Below, piece by piece: positions 51,907 to 59,874 of a stretch of DNA of 64,000 bases; position 1 is the first letter of the stretch, and every line of letters starts with the position of its first letter. The position numbers were made by a program, and so were the translations under genes. The notes beneath the pieces are model-generated. The model had not been told where the DNA came from. It saw nothing but the letters and a program-made list of their open reading frames with translations, and made no database searches. The stretch is from Maribacter vaceletii (GTDB taxonomy: Bacteria > Bacteroidota > Bacteroidia > Flavobacteriales > Flavobacteriaceae): contig NZ_RBIQ01000007.1 of assembly GCF_003634105.1 (NCBI RefSeq), positions 868,001-932,000 on the forward strand, in the 5' to 3' direction.

Positions 51907-54116
51907 TCCTTGTAAAATTTAGTAGTAGACATTCCTTTAGAAGTATCAATCACTAAAATATACATTCCCGAAGATAAGTTAGAAACTGGTATGCCCTCTT
52001 CTGGCACATTCCCATGTTCTACCTCTAAGCCTGCTGTAGATATAATTTGAAAGTGACTATCTATTTCCTTATCCCCATGTAACTGAATAATATCTGTAGA
52101 CGGGTTGGGGTAAATAGAAATATGTAAATCATGCACACTATTTGTTTCTAATATTTCATCTAAAACGGTAGTTTCTTCATTAAATGTAAAGGAATAGACC
52201 AAACTATAGTCTGATGCTATATTTTCATTACAAAAAGTGCGCAAACGCATTTCATATGAGGCACCTATCTCTAAATCAGACAACTCAAAAATATTCTCAT
52301 TGGTATATTTAGTATTCCAACTAGATTCTTTAACCTCTTTATATTGTATTTCATATAACCCATCTGGAATAGCATCCCAATGTAAAGATGCTTTATCTTC
52401 ATTTGCCTCTATTTTTAAATTTGAAGGAGCTATAACACTACATTCTGTAACTGCAACACCAGAAACTATTAAAGAAAAATTTTGTGAAGCATTGGTTAAT
52501 TCTCCTTTATGTGTAATTGTTATGGTATATTCTCCACTAGCATTATCAATATTAATTCGTTCAAAAGTATCTACTTTATTATCTCCTTTTTTTGCTGCTT
52601 GTGTTGCATTTGCAGCACTAAGTTTCCATGGGTAGTAAACTCCGGAGTTTTGAGAAATTCTAATATCTAAATCGTTTACCAAGGCAGCTTGGCTATTATT
52701 TACAATATCTCTATTTATAAAACTTGAAGCTGGGTCTGTCCAAGAAACTGATGCTATTAGTTCTTCTCCTTTTAGTTCTTCTCCTTCAGGTATAGTAACC
52801 GTAATAGAATACGTTTCTCCTTGAGATAAACTTTCCTCTTTTATAAGGCTTTTAAATTCTTTATTCGCTAATACCTCTGCCGCTCTCTTTGTATTCATTA
52901 TTCCCCAACCCATTTGGTAATCTGGGCCAGCTTCATTTACATCATCTGCAGTATGTAAAACCAATCCTTTTAAAGTTGCAGCTTTCATAAAAGAACCATA
53001 TAATTTTTCATGATACTGCTGTAATAAAAGCATAGAGCCAGTTATTCCTGGTGTTGCCATAGACGTCCCTGTAGAGGAATTATAGCTAGTATCGTTAGTA
53101 GAATATGCTGCAAAAACATTAGTGCCACTGCCTGCTATATCTGGTTTTACTCGGCCATCATCTATAGGCCCAAAACTACTATACGATGCTACTGATGCTT
53201 TTGTTAAATCGCCATTACTTTTAATTTTAGCCTCTGCAGCAGCAACTGTAATTCCATTTTTACAAGTAGCAAAACCTAAAAGCATATCATAACCTGCGCC
53301 TACAGCACCAGAAATTGGTTGTTTATTATTTCCAGACTTTTGAGCGTTACCGGCTGCAGTAACCATTAAGTAATAAGGGGCATTATACATTATATTATCC
53401 CAATCTTTAGTTACTCTTAGGTAAGAACCAAAATACCAATCGGGTACGCGGTCTGTTTTTATACCGTAGGAATGGTTAGATAATAAAAGTCCGTTTGCAG
53501 CAGCCTCTGCAACTTCTATTTTATCCCTACTCCAATCACTGGTTATTCCTGTTGCTTCATAGGCAACTCCTTTTGCATTTGTTTTTTTTCCAGAAGCTAA
53601 TAAAGTACCCATTACCATAGTTGGGTGTTTCCCTATTTCTGTTGCAGCATCGGCAATAGTAACTCTAGAATCAAATTCAGTGTGTGTTTTACGAGCCACA
53701 CCTGCATCCCACACTCCTACTTGCATTCCTTTCCCAGTTATTCCTAATTGCAATAAACCATCTTCATATAGAGAGTTTGCCCTAGATGTAACACTTACAT
53801 GATCCGAAAAAGTGGTATAATATATTGGAGAGCCATCGTCCCCTAAATCTAACAATTCTGTAAACGTACCATCTGTTAACTCTTCCTTTAATTTCCAACC
53901 ATTCTGTTTTGCTAAGGTCTTTATTCTTTGTTGCTTCTTAGCATATTGGTTTTCTAACTTTGAGACAGTTTTTCTTAATTGGGCACTATTATTAGCCTTA
54001 GCAATCTTATTTTTTTGCGTTTTATTCTGAGCCGATAAAGTAACTGTACAAAGAATAAAAGAAAAAAACATGGCTAATTTAAAAAGCCATAGACAAGTAG
54101 GTTGCTTATTGCTCAT
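51903..54116 (-). CDS. T9SS-secreted subtilisin-like serine protease (S8)
   Basis: This 737-residue protease has an intact S8 triad: Asp137 (VGVWDAGVARKTH), His164 (GKHPTMVMGT) and Ser352 (TGTSMATPGITG), with the oxyanion Asn257 (VTAAGNAQ). A signal peptide lies at ~12-30 and a pro-region at ~31-125. A beta-sandwich (P-domain-like) region (~430-555) is followed by a fibronectin III domain (~565-655) and a type A T9SS sorting domain (~668-737: SIYPNPSTDIIQLHG ... GMYILVID). It is secreted to the cell surface or the medium. Convergent with the exonuclease gene (4-bp overlap). Confidence 0.93.
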   Translation of the reverse strand: MSNKQPTCLWLFKLAMFFSFILCTVTLSAQNKTQKNKIAKANNSAQLRKTVSKLENQYAKKQQRIKTLAKQNGWKLKEELTDGTFTELLDLGDDGSPIYYTTFSDHVSVTSRANSLYEDGLLQLGITGKGMQVGVWDAGVARKTHTEFDSRVTIADAATEIGKHPTMVMGTLLASGKKTNAKGVAYEATGITSDWSRDKIEVAEAAANGLLLSNHSYGIKTDRVPDWYFGSYLRVTKDWDNIMYNAPYYLMVTAAGNAQKSGNNKQPISGAVGAGYDMLLGFATCKNGITVAAAEAKIKSNGDLTKASVASYSSFGPIDDGRVKPDIAGSGTNVFAAYSTNDTSYNSSTGTSMATPGITGSMLLLQQYHEKLYGSFMKAATLKGLVLHTADDVNEAGPDYQMGWGIMNTKRAAEVLANKEFKSLIKEESLSQGETYSITVTIPEGEELKGEELIASVSWTDPASSFINRDIVNNSQAALVNDLDIRISQNSGVYYPWKLSAANATQAAKKGDNKVDTFERINIDNASGEYTITITHKGELTNASQNFSLIVSGVAVTECSVIAPSNLKIEANEDKASLHWDAIPDGLYEIQYKEVKESSWNTKYTNENIFELSDLEIGASYEMRLRTFCNENIASDYSLVYSFTFNEETTVLDEILETNSVHDLHISIYPNPSTDIIQLHGDKEIDSHFQIISTAGLEVEHGNVPEEGIPVSNLSSGMYILVIDTSKGMSTTKFYKD

Positions 54117-54266
54117 AAGTATATTGTAAGATTTGGACTACAAATATATTTTATAAACAAAAAGAAAATTAAAAATCAACCTCTTTTCGATGAACTACCT
54201 ATATGTTTTTAAGCTTATGTTGTGAAAGTGTAAAAAAATGATGCGTAGGAATAATCTTATACGAAA

Positions 54267-55226
54267 TTAAGAGTTGAATTTTAATTGGATGTAAACAGGA
54301 AAGTGATCACTATACCCACCAATATACTTTTTGCCTGCGTAAGTTCTATAAGGACTTCCTTTAAACTTACCTTTATACTCGGTTAAAAAAGTATCATCAA
54401 AAATGTCTGCATCTGCAAAACTATGGGTGTCTTTTTTATAATTAAAGAAATTGTGAGAGATTATAATTTGGTCAAACAAACTCCAATTTTTCCTATAACT
54501 AGTGCTTCCTCTATGGTTTGGAGCATGTAATTTTTCCATAGGATTATAAAGTGTAGAATCTTTTACTAAGGTTTGTATACTTTCTGAGGTTGGGTTATCA
54601 TTAAAATCGCCCATAATAATATAATTTGGGTCCAGCTCTTCCTCTTCTATTGTACCCATAAATTTCCGTATTGTATTGGCAGCTTCTATTCTCTTATAAT
54701 CGGTTGATGTACTCCCGTCTCTTCTAGAAGGCCAATGGTTTACAAAAATATGCACTATTTCGCCATTTAATTTTCCTTTTACATAAAGAATATCTCTAGT
54801 GGTGTCTCTAACGCCTTTTAAACTATCTATAAGTAAAGGAATAGCCTCTGAATGTAATACTTCAAAATTATCTTTTAAAAATAATAAGCCTGTATCTATA
54901 CCACGTTCATCTGGAGAATCATAGTGTACAAAATCATATCCTATATCTTTTAAAGGTTCTGTATGTAGCAACTCTTTAACTACCTCTTCATTTTCAACTT
55001 CTGCAATACCAACTAATACTGGTGGTTTATTTATAGTATCATATCCTATTTTAGAAATTACAGTTGCTAACTTAGATAGTTTTTTAGTATACCTTTTGTT
55101 TGTCCATTTCTTAAAACCTTTTGGGGTAAAATCATCATCTAACGTATGTTCTCCATCTACTGTATCAAATAAATTTTCTACATTATAAAATGCAATTGTA
55201 TACAGTTCTTGGTTTTTATCTTTCAT
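54267..55226 (-). CDS. Endonuclease/exonuclease/phosphatase-family protein
   Basis: This 319-residue protein has the EEP fold: FYNVENLFDT (~12-21), VGIAEVENEEVVKELL (metal Glu, ~71), HWPSRRDGSTS (~167), MGDFNDNPTSESI (~205) and YSDHFPVYIQL (~305). Relatives cleave phosphodiester or phosphomonoester bonds in nucleic acids, lipids or proteins; Bacteroidota members of this type are often exported nucleases. No clear signal peptide is seen here, so the location is open. It is divergent from hflX and has its own 150-bp downstream gap. Confidence 0.88.
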   Translation of the reverse strand: MKDKNQELYTIAFYNVENLFDTVDGEHTLDDDFTPKGFKKWTNKRYTKKLSKLATVISKIGYDTINKPPVLVGIAEVENEEVVKELLHTEPLKDIGYDFVHYDSPDERGIDTGLLFLKDNFEVLHSEAIPLLIDSLKGVRDTTRDILYVKGKLNGEIVHIFVNHWPSRRDGSTSTDYKRIEAANTIRKFMGTIEEEELDPNYIIMGDFNDNPTSESIQTLVKDSTLYNPMEKLHAPNHRGSTSYRKNWSLFDQIIISHNFFNYKKDTHSFADADIFDDTFLTEYKGKFKGSPYRTYAGKKYIGGYSDHFPVYIQLKFNS

Positions 55227-55287
55227 ATTTTAAGGAAAAATGTGTGGTTTTAATATTAAGGACGATAAATTTACAAAATAGCTACCT

Positions 55288-55295
55288 TAGATTTG
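55288..55295 (+). promoter_or_regulatory. Bacteroidota -7 promoter element for hflX
   Basis: TAGATTTG is an exact TAnnTTTG match, 26 nt before the ATG at 55321. Confidence 0.5.
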
Positions 55296-55320
55296 TTTAA
55301 TTTTACACTTTATAGAATTT

Positions 55321-56532
55321 ATGATAGAAAAGAAGACTACTGCCTACGAAAAGGCTGTTCTAATAGGCGTAATTAATAAAGAACAGAATGAAGAAAAGGT
55401 AAAAGAATATCTAGATGAACTAGAGTTTCTTACCTATACTGCTGGTGGTGAAGTTTATAAACGTTTTGTGCAAAAAGTAGACGTTCCTAATCCTAAAACG
55501 CTTATTGGTAGTGGTAAAATGGAAGAGGTAGAAGCATATGTAGAAGAAAATAAAATAGGTTCTGTTATTTTTGATGATGAACTTACCCCTGGACAACAAC
55601 GAAATATAGAAAAACAATTGCGTTGTAAAATTATAGACCGTACTAGTTTAATCTTAGACATTTTTGCTCAACGCGCACAAACTAGTTATGCAAGAACCCA
55701 AGTAGAGTTAGCGCAATACCAATATTTATTACCTAGATTAACAGGTCTCTGGACACACTTAGAAAGACAAAAGGGTGGAATTGGTATGCGTGGTCCTGGT
55801 GAAACAGAAATTGAAACGGATAGGCGTATTGTTCGTGATCGTATTACACTTCTTAAGAAGAAACTATTAAAGATTGATAAGCAAATGGAAACCCAACGTG
55901 GTAACCGTGGTGCTTTAGTTCGTGTTGCTTTGGTTGGGTATACCAATGTGGGTAAATCTACCTTAATGAATGTTATAAGTAAGAGTGCTGTTTTTGCAGA
56001 GAATAAACTTTTTGCAACCCTAGATACAACGGTACGTAAAGTTGTTTTAGGAAACTTACCCTTTCTTTTGAGTGATACTGTTGGTTTTATTAGAAAATTA
56101 CCAACACAACTAGTAGAAAGCTTTAAAAGTACTTTAGATGAAGTTCGTGAGGCCGATTTGTTATTACATGTCGTAGATATTAGCCATGCTAACTTTGAAG
56201 AACATATAGACTCTGTACAGAAAATACTATCTGAAATTAAAAGTTCCGACAAGAAAACCATAATGGTCTTTAATAAAATAGACCAATATGAACATGAAAC
56301 TATTGATGAAGATGATTTAATTACAGAAAAGACCTCTAAACACTTTACCATTACAGAGTGGAAACAAACTTGGATGCAAAAAGTAGGCGATAGAGCGCTT
56401 TTTATATCTGCCTTAAATAAGGAAAATCTGGACGAGTTTAGAAAACGTGTTTATGATGAAGTTAGAGACATTCATGTAACTCGTTTTCCTTATAACAACT
56501 TTTTATATCCAGAACATTTAGATGAGTATTAA
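55321..56532 (+). CDS. hflX: GTPase HflX
   Basis: This 403-residue GTPase has the HflX N-terminal domain (~10-195, with DDELTPGQQRNIEKQL, LERQKGGIGMRGPGETEIET and the Arg-rich DRRIVRDRI) and a G domain with G1 GYTNVGKST (206-214), G3 DTVGF, and G4 NKID. HflX splits stalled or hibernating 70S ribosomes under stress. It is an independent unit: a promoter element upstream and a strong terminator 2 nt after the stop. The two small-RNA units follow, on the same strand. Confidence 0.96.
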   Translation: MIEKKTTAYEKAVLIGVINKEQNEEKVKEYLDELEFLTYTAGGEVYKRFVQKVDVPNPKTLIGSGKMEEVEAYVEENKIGSVIFDDELTPGQQRNIEKQLRCKIIDRTSLILDIFAQRAQTSYARTQVELAQYQYLLPRLTGLWTHLERQKGGIGMRGPGETEIETDRRIVRDRITLLKKKLLKIDKQMETQRGNRGALVRVALVGYTNVGKSTLMNVISKSAVFAENKLFATLDTTVRKVVLGNLPFLLSDTVGFIRKLPTQLVESFKSTLDEVREADLLLHVVDISHANFEEHIDSVQKILSEIKSSDKKTIMVFNKIDQYEHETIDEDDLITEKTSKHFTITEWKQTWMQKVGDRALFISALNKENLDEFRKRVYDEVRDIHVTRFPYNNFLYPEHLDEY

Positions 56533-56533
56533 T

Positions 56534-56562
56534 AAAAAGACCTTTTTCTAAAGGTCTTTTTT
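56534..56562 (+). terminator. Intrinsic terminator of hflX
   Basis: AAAAAGACCTTT (56534-56545), TTCT loop, AAAGGTCTTTTT (56550-56561): 12-bp stem with a T run, 2 nt after the stop codon. Confidence 0.9.
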
Positions 56563-56611
56563 ATGCCCTATAAATACAATAGTATACACATTAGCTTATG
56601 TGTTTTTGGGC

Positions 56612-56899
56612 ACTATTATGTAGTTCATCGAAGAAAGAATACCACTCATATTTTTCACAACAATATAGAGCCCCTTCACAACATAAATTGTTCTAAATCT
56701 TAAGAGCTGTAGTATCTTTGAAGTGTAAGAAATAGTGTTTACCCCAAATAAACACCAGAGCTTAACCAAAAATGTTAAAGTGTCTTTTCCCCAAAAAATG
56801 ATACTTAACCTAAAAAAATTACCGATGCAAATCGGACCCAAATTTTACAGAATACCTACTTACTAAAAAACAAAGCCCTTTCCCAAAAGGGCTTTTTTT
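56612..56899 (+). ncRNA. Candidate structured small RNA, unit 1
   Basis: This is the first of two near-identical units (338-bp offset, ~7 substitutions over ~245 nt). It has ordered hairpins: TTAAG-AG-CTG (56700-56709) pairing with CAG-AG-CTTAA (56756-56765) enclosing GTGTTTA/TAAACAC (56735-56755) with a CCCCAAA loop; AAGTGTC/GATACTT (56778-56806, one G-U) with a CCCC loop; CCGAT-GCAA-ATCGG (56822-56835, a GNRA tetraloop); and a terminator (56872-56899). A -7-like TGTTTTTG lies just before its start. No open frame survives in both copies. No known family assigned. Confidence 0.72.
56872..56899 (+). terminator. Intrinsic terminator of small-RNA unit 1
   Basis: AAAGCCCTTT (56872-56881), CCCA loop, AAAGGGCTTT (56886-56895) followed by TTTT. 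Confidence 0.88.
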
Positions 56900-56949
56900 A
56901 TTTCTTATAATTACAATAATCTATAAAAGGGATATTTTACTTTTTACTA

Positions 56950-57235
56950 ACTATTATGCAGTTCATCGAAGAAAGAATACCACTCATATTTTTCACAACA
57001 TTTTAGAGCCACTTCACAACATAAATTGTTCTAAATCTTAAGAGCTGTAGTATCTTTGAAGTGTAAGAAATAGTGTTTACCCCAAATAAACACCAGAGCT
57101 TAACCAAAAATGTTAAAGTGTCTTTTCCCCAAAAAATGATACTTAACCTAAAAAAATTACCAATGTAAATTGGACCCAAATTTTACAGAATACCTACTTA
57201 ACTAAAGAACTGGCCCTTTACCAAAAGGGCTTTTT
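56950..57235 (+). ncRNA. Candidate structured small RNA, unit 2
   Basis: Second copy of unit 1 at +338 bp with no indel through the conserved part. It keeps all hairpins, and the tetraloop hairpin changes from CCGAT-GCAA-ATCGG to CCAAT-GTAA-ATTGG (57160-57173): a G-C pair becomes A-T and the loop stays GNRA, which is a compensatory change. A second change (CCCC to CCAC at ~57012) extends a CACTTCA/TGAAGTG pairing. A -7-like TACTTTTT lies at its start, so it probably has its own promoter. The terminator at 57213 ends it. Confidence 0.72.
57213..57235 (+). terminator. Intrinsic terminator of small-RNA unit 2
   Basis: GCCCTTT (57213-57219), loop ACCA, AAAGGGC (57224-57230), then TTTTT. Confidence 0.82.
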
Positions 57236-57240
57236 ATTTT

Positions 57241-57470
57241 TACAAAAAGCTTCTTAAGCTTAAAACATTCATTTTAACAGGTTTTACAACAAGATTCGAA
57301 TTATTTACAACAAAACTTTTAAAAAACTAGCCTTACTATTTACATTGGTTTTGTATTAGAATAAAAGTCCTAAATAAATGCTTTATTTTTTTGATACTTA
57401 AATAAAGCCGATTACTATAAACACATGTTATATTGTAGACTGTGTTAAAAATTAAGCAACCCTACTTAAC
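57241..57470 (+). other. Possible third, diverged copy of the small-RNA unit
   Basis: This stretch has no gene. It shares with units 1 and 2 a pair of TTxACAACA motifs spaced exactly 21 nt (57284 and 57305; 56654 and 56675 in unit 1), the phrase TGATACTTAA, and CCTACTTAAC immediately before a terminator. It has its own hairpins: AAGCTT-CTT-AAGCTT near the start, GCTTTATTT/AAATAAAGC and AACACA/TGTGTT. Overall identity is low, so it is either a decayed copy or a divergent relative. Confidence 0.4.
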
Positions 57471-57473
57471 AAA

Positions 57474-57499
57474 AAAAGCCCTCATTTAAGAGGGCTTTT
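57474..57499 (-). terminator. Terminator of the DUF3078 gene
   Basis: AAAAGCCCTC (57474-57483), ATTTAA loop, GAGGGCTTTT (57490-57499). On the minus strand the stem is followed by a run of seven T, so it mainly ends the DUF3078 transcript. It can also act on the plus strand. Confidence 0.85.
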
Positions 57500-57525
57500 C
57501 TATATATTATATAATACTATTTGTC

Positions 57526-58449
57526 TTAGAAAGCATAATTAAGACCAAATAACCAATACGATTGTGTTTTGTTATCTATATTGTCAAAATTAGCAGTTGG
57601 AGTTGAAGCAAGAGCATAATTTACAGCTTCTTGTTTGTTTCCTCTTAATCCAAATTCAAATCCTAAACCAATACCTTTCCATAATGTGTAACCAAAAGAG
57701 TTAATCCATGTCCAGTTAGACAAGTCACTACTCTTATAGCTTTGGAATGTAGAAAAGTTAGTTTTAAAGTTTACTGCTCCTAATTGTCTTGTATAATCTA
57801 CTACAATTTTAGCACCTAAAGAAGATTCAAAAACCGCATCGTTCTTTGCAAACACAAAGTTATAGTTTAATGGGTGTATAACTACTACCATATTCTCTAT
57901 TGGAGTCCAAGTAGCACCAACACCTAAATCTAAGTATCCTGGGTCATTAAAATTATTTAAAATTGTTGTTCTATACTCTCCTAATGCAGAGATAGCAAAT
58001 TTGTCACTTAATTTACGACCATATAATGACGAAATTGTAAAAACATCAGTTGCTTCTTTAAAACCATCTTGTTGGTCTTCTGGTAAATTTTGATCATCTA
58101 ATTTTACCCATCCTAGATTAATGTTTCCATTATTTCTCCAGAAGAATTTTTCACGATCTAAGTTTGCAAAACCATTAACAGTAACACCTATATTTCCAGA
58201 AGAGTTATCTGGTAAAGCTTGTGAGTACCAGTTACTAAATCCAGATAAGTTAGCTCCTATAGTTCCAAAAGCTCCTTTTTTCCAACCTGGAAAAGCATCT
58301 ATTTTCCCTTGTAAAGCATCTACTCTACCTTGGATAGCTGCAACTGAATCTTTTTTTAAAGCTTGTTCTGCCTTTAACTCATCAATCGTTTGGGCGTAAC
58401 TTGCAGTTAATGCAAATACTGCTACCAAAGTAAAAACTAGTTTTTTCAT
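57526..58449 (-). CDS. DUF3078 outer-membrane-like protein
   Basis: This 307-residue protein has a signal peptide (~1-20, ending SYAQT), a short coiled-coil (~21-52, IDELKAEQALKKDSVAAIQG) and a beta-barrel-like body ending in YWLFGLNYAF, with the terminal aromatic needed for outer-membrane insertion. The body (GWKKGAFGTIGANLSGFSNW) is the DUF3078 signature of Bacteroidota. The role is unknown. It has its own promoter and a strong terminator, so it is a monocistronic unit downstream of the SUF genes. Confidence 0.88.
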   Translation of the reverse strand: MKKLVFTLVAVFALTASYAQTIDELKAEQALKKDSVAAIQGRVDALQGKIDAFPGWKKGAFGTIGANLSGFSNWYSQALPDNSSGNIGVTVNGFANLDREKFFWRNNGNINLGWVKLDDQNLPEDQQDGFKEATDVFTISSLYGRKLSDKFAISALGEYRTTILNNFNDPGYLDLGVGATWTPIENMVVVIHPLNYNFVFAKNDAVFESSLGAKIVVDYTRQLGAVNFKTNFSTFQSYKSSDLSNWTWINSFGYTLWKGIGLGFEFGLRGNKQEAVNYALASTPTANFDNIDNKTQSYWLFGLNYAF

Positions 58450-58484
58450 AATTGTAATGTTTAGTGTTTTTTAATTTAGAAACG

Positions 58485-58518
58485 CAAAAGTAACAAATGT
58501 CACTTATTTAATAACAAA
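58485..58518 (-). promoter_or_regulatory. Promoter for the DUF3078 gene
   Basis: On the minus strand TTTG at 58518-58515 is followed after 22 nt by TACTTTTG (58492-58485), an exact -7 match. The start codon is 36 nt further. The spacing is slightly longer than usual. Confidence 0.55.
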
Positions 58519-59025
58519 TTATTTCTTCTTAAAAAGAGGAACCGAAGAACAAGCTTCGCCATACATAACACTTTTAGCAACTTTTTGTAGTTTTAAAGTT
58601 GCCCACAAATAGGCATTTGTAGGTACAGGTTTATTACTGCACCCCTTTATAATAACAGGTGCATCTTTATAAGGGGTTACATCTAAATTAGAGATAATTG
58701 TTTTATACAAAACCGTATCTAACTCATTTAAATTTCCATTAAAAACCATTTTAACATATGGTTCTAATTTTGTTGCAATTAACATATATGCCCAACCGGG
58801 TATTATTGCATCTGTACTACAAGTAACAGCTACATAAGCATCTTTATAGTTTTCCCAATTATAAGTGTCTAAGCTTGCTCTAAACTCTTTTTCTTTAAGG
58901 ATTAAGCCTTTGTAAAGCCAAGAACTCACATCTAACACTTCTCTTTTACCTTCTGGATAATACTCCTCTAGGTCTAGTGTCATTAGTTTACTTTGAGATA
59001 CTCTATTTACTATTTCATTTTCCAT
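58519..59025 (-). CDS. DUF2480 protein linked to SUF genes
   Basis: This 168-residue soluble protein (MENEIVNRVSQSKLMTLDLEEYYP ...) matches DUF2480, a family of unknown function in Bacteroidota. It has several cysteines (VTCSTDAIIPGW, IIKGCSNKPVP, YGEACSSVPLF) that may matter given the neighbours. It is 10 bp after the DUF59 gene on the same strand, so it is the last gene of the sufS-sufE-DUF59 run. A role in iron-sulfur or sulfur handling is an inference from this position. Confidence 0.82.
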   Translation of the reverse strand: MENEIVNRVSQSKLMTLDLEEYYPEGKREVLDVSSWLYKGLILKEKEFRASLDTYNWENYKDAYVAVTCSTDAIIPGWAYMLIATKLEPYVKMVFNGNLNELDTVLYKTIISNLDVTPYKDAPVIIKGCSNKPVPTNAYLWATLKLQKVAKSVMYGEACSSVPLFKKK

Positions 59026-59035
59026 TTTCAGAAAA

Positions 59036-59368
59036 TTAAAGTAATCCGATTTCTAATTTTGCCTCTTCGCTCATTAGATCTTGTGTCCAAGGTGGATCAA
59101 AAGTAATTTCTACAATAGCTCCTTTAACTTCATCTATAGATTTCACTTTTTCTTCTATTTCTACTGGTAAAGATTCTGCCACAGGGCAATTTGGTGATGT
59201 TAAAGTCATTAAAATTTTAACCTCATTATCTTCATTTACAAAAACATCATAAATTAACCCTAATTCATAAATGTCTACAGGAATTTCTGGGTCATATATA
59301 GTTTTTAATACATTAACTATTTTTTCTCCTAAGTCCTTTGTTTCTATATTGTCTGCCGTTTCGCTCAT
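59036..59368 (-). CDS. SufT/MIP18-like (DUF59) iron-sulfur assembly factor
   Basis: This 110-residue protein is a DUF59 (MIP18) domain with KTIYDPEIPVDIYELGLIYDV (~17-37) and the conserved cysteine in MTLTSPNCPVAESLPVEIE (~55-73), then a C-terminal VEITFDPPWTQDLMSEEAKL. These proteins help deliver iron-sulfur clusters to apo-proteins. It lies between sufE (6 bp upstream) and DUF2480 on one strand, in a typical SUF order. Confidence 0.92.
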   Translation of the reverse strand: MSETADNIETKDLGEKIVNVLKTIYDPEIPVDIYELGLIYDVFVNEDNEVKILMTLTSPNCPVAESLPVEIEEKVKSIDEVKGAIVEITFDPPWTQDLMSEEAKLEIGLL

Positions 59369-59374
59369 AATATT

Positions 59375-59797
59375 CTATTTTAGTTGTGTTTGGTATGCTA
59401 CAGCGTATAGTTTTATCTGTTTAATCATACTAACTAATCCATTTGCTCTGGTAGGAGACAAATGTTCTTTTAATCCAATTTCATCAATAAAATTGGTGTT
59501 TGCATCTATAATATCTTGTGGTTTTTGATTGCTAAATGCACGTATTAATATTGCAATTATTCCTTTGGTAATAATGGCATCACTATCTGCTGTAAAAACC
59601 AATTTATCTTCTTGTAGCTTAGCATGTACCCATACTTTACTTTGACAACCTTTAATTATATAATCATTAGTCTTAAATTCCTCTTCAATTAAAGGCAAAG
59701 ATTTTCCCAAGTCTATCATATATTCATAGCGTTGCATCCAATCATCAAACATGGAGAACTCGTCTATAATTTCTTCTTGGATTTTATCAATTGTCAT
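59375..59797 (-). CDS. sufE: SufE-family sulfur acceptor
   Basis: This 140-residue protein takes persulfide sulfur from SufS and passes it to the SufBCD scaffold. The acceptor is Cys51 in YIIKGCQSKVWVHAKL, and the C-terminal half reads SPTRANGLVSMIKQIKLYA, which is conserved in SufE. It follows sufS by 77 bp on the same strand and is 6 bp before the DUF59 gene. Confidence 0.93.
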   Translation of the reverse strand: MTIDKIQEEIIDEFSMFDDWMQRYEYMIDLGKSLPLIEEEFKTNDYIIKGCQSKVWVHAKLQEDKLVFTADSDAIITKGIIAILIRAFSNQKPQDIIDANTNFIDEIGLKEHLSPTRANGLVSMIKQIKLYAVAYQTQLK

Positions 59798-59874
59798 ACC
59801 TACTATTTTTTACAAAAGTACGATAGGATTCTTTGGGATTCAAACCTTTAGGAAAATGATAACTATTCCTTCTT

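Noticed and set aside
55686-56351. Long antisense open frame in hflX (minus strand)
   Set aside because: It is entirely inside a well-supported hflX gene, has serine/lysine-rich low-complexity translation with no known domain, and reflects codon usage of the opposite strand.
56596-56841. Open frame on the minus strand over small-RNA unit 1
   Set aside because: It begins with TTG, lies antisense to the RNA hairpins, and the second copy has an in-frame TAA (GTT GTG AAG TGG CTC TAA), so the frame is not conserved between the copies.
56612-57235. Assembly duplication as the cause of the two RNA units
   Set aside because: The copies differ by several substitutions, one of them compensatory, and have different flanks and terminators, which a collapsed or duplicated read error would not give.
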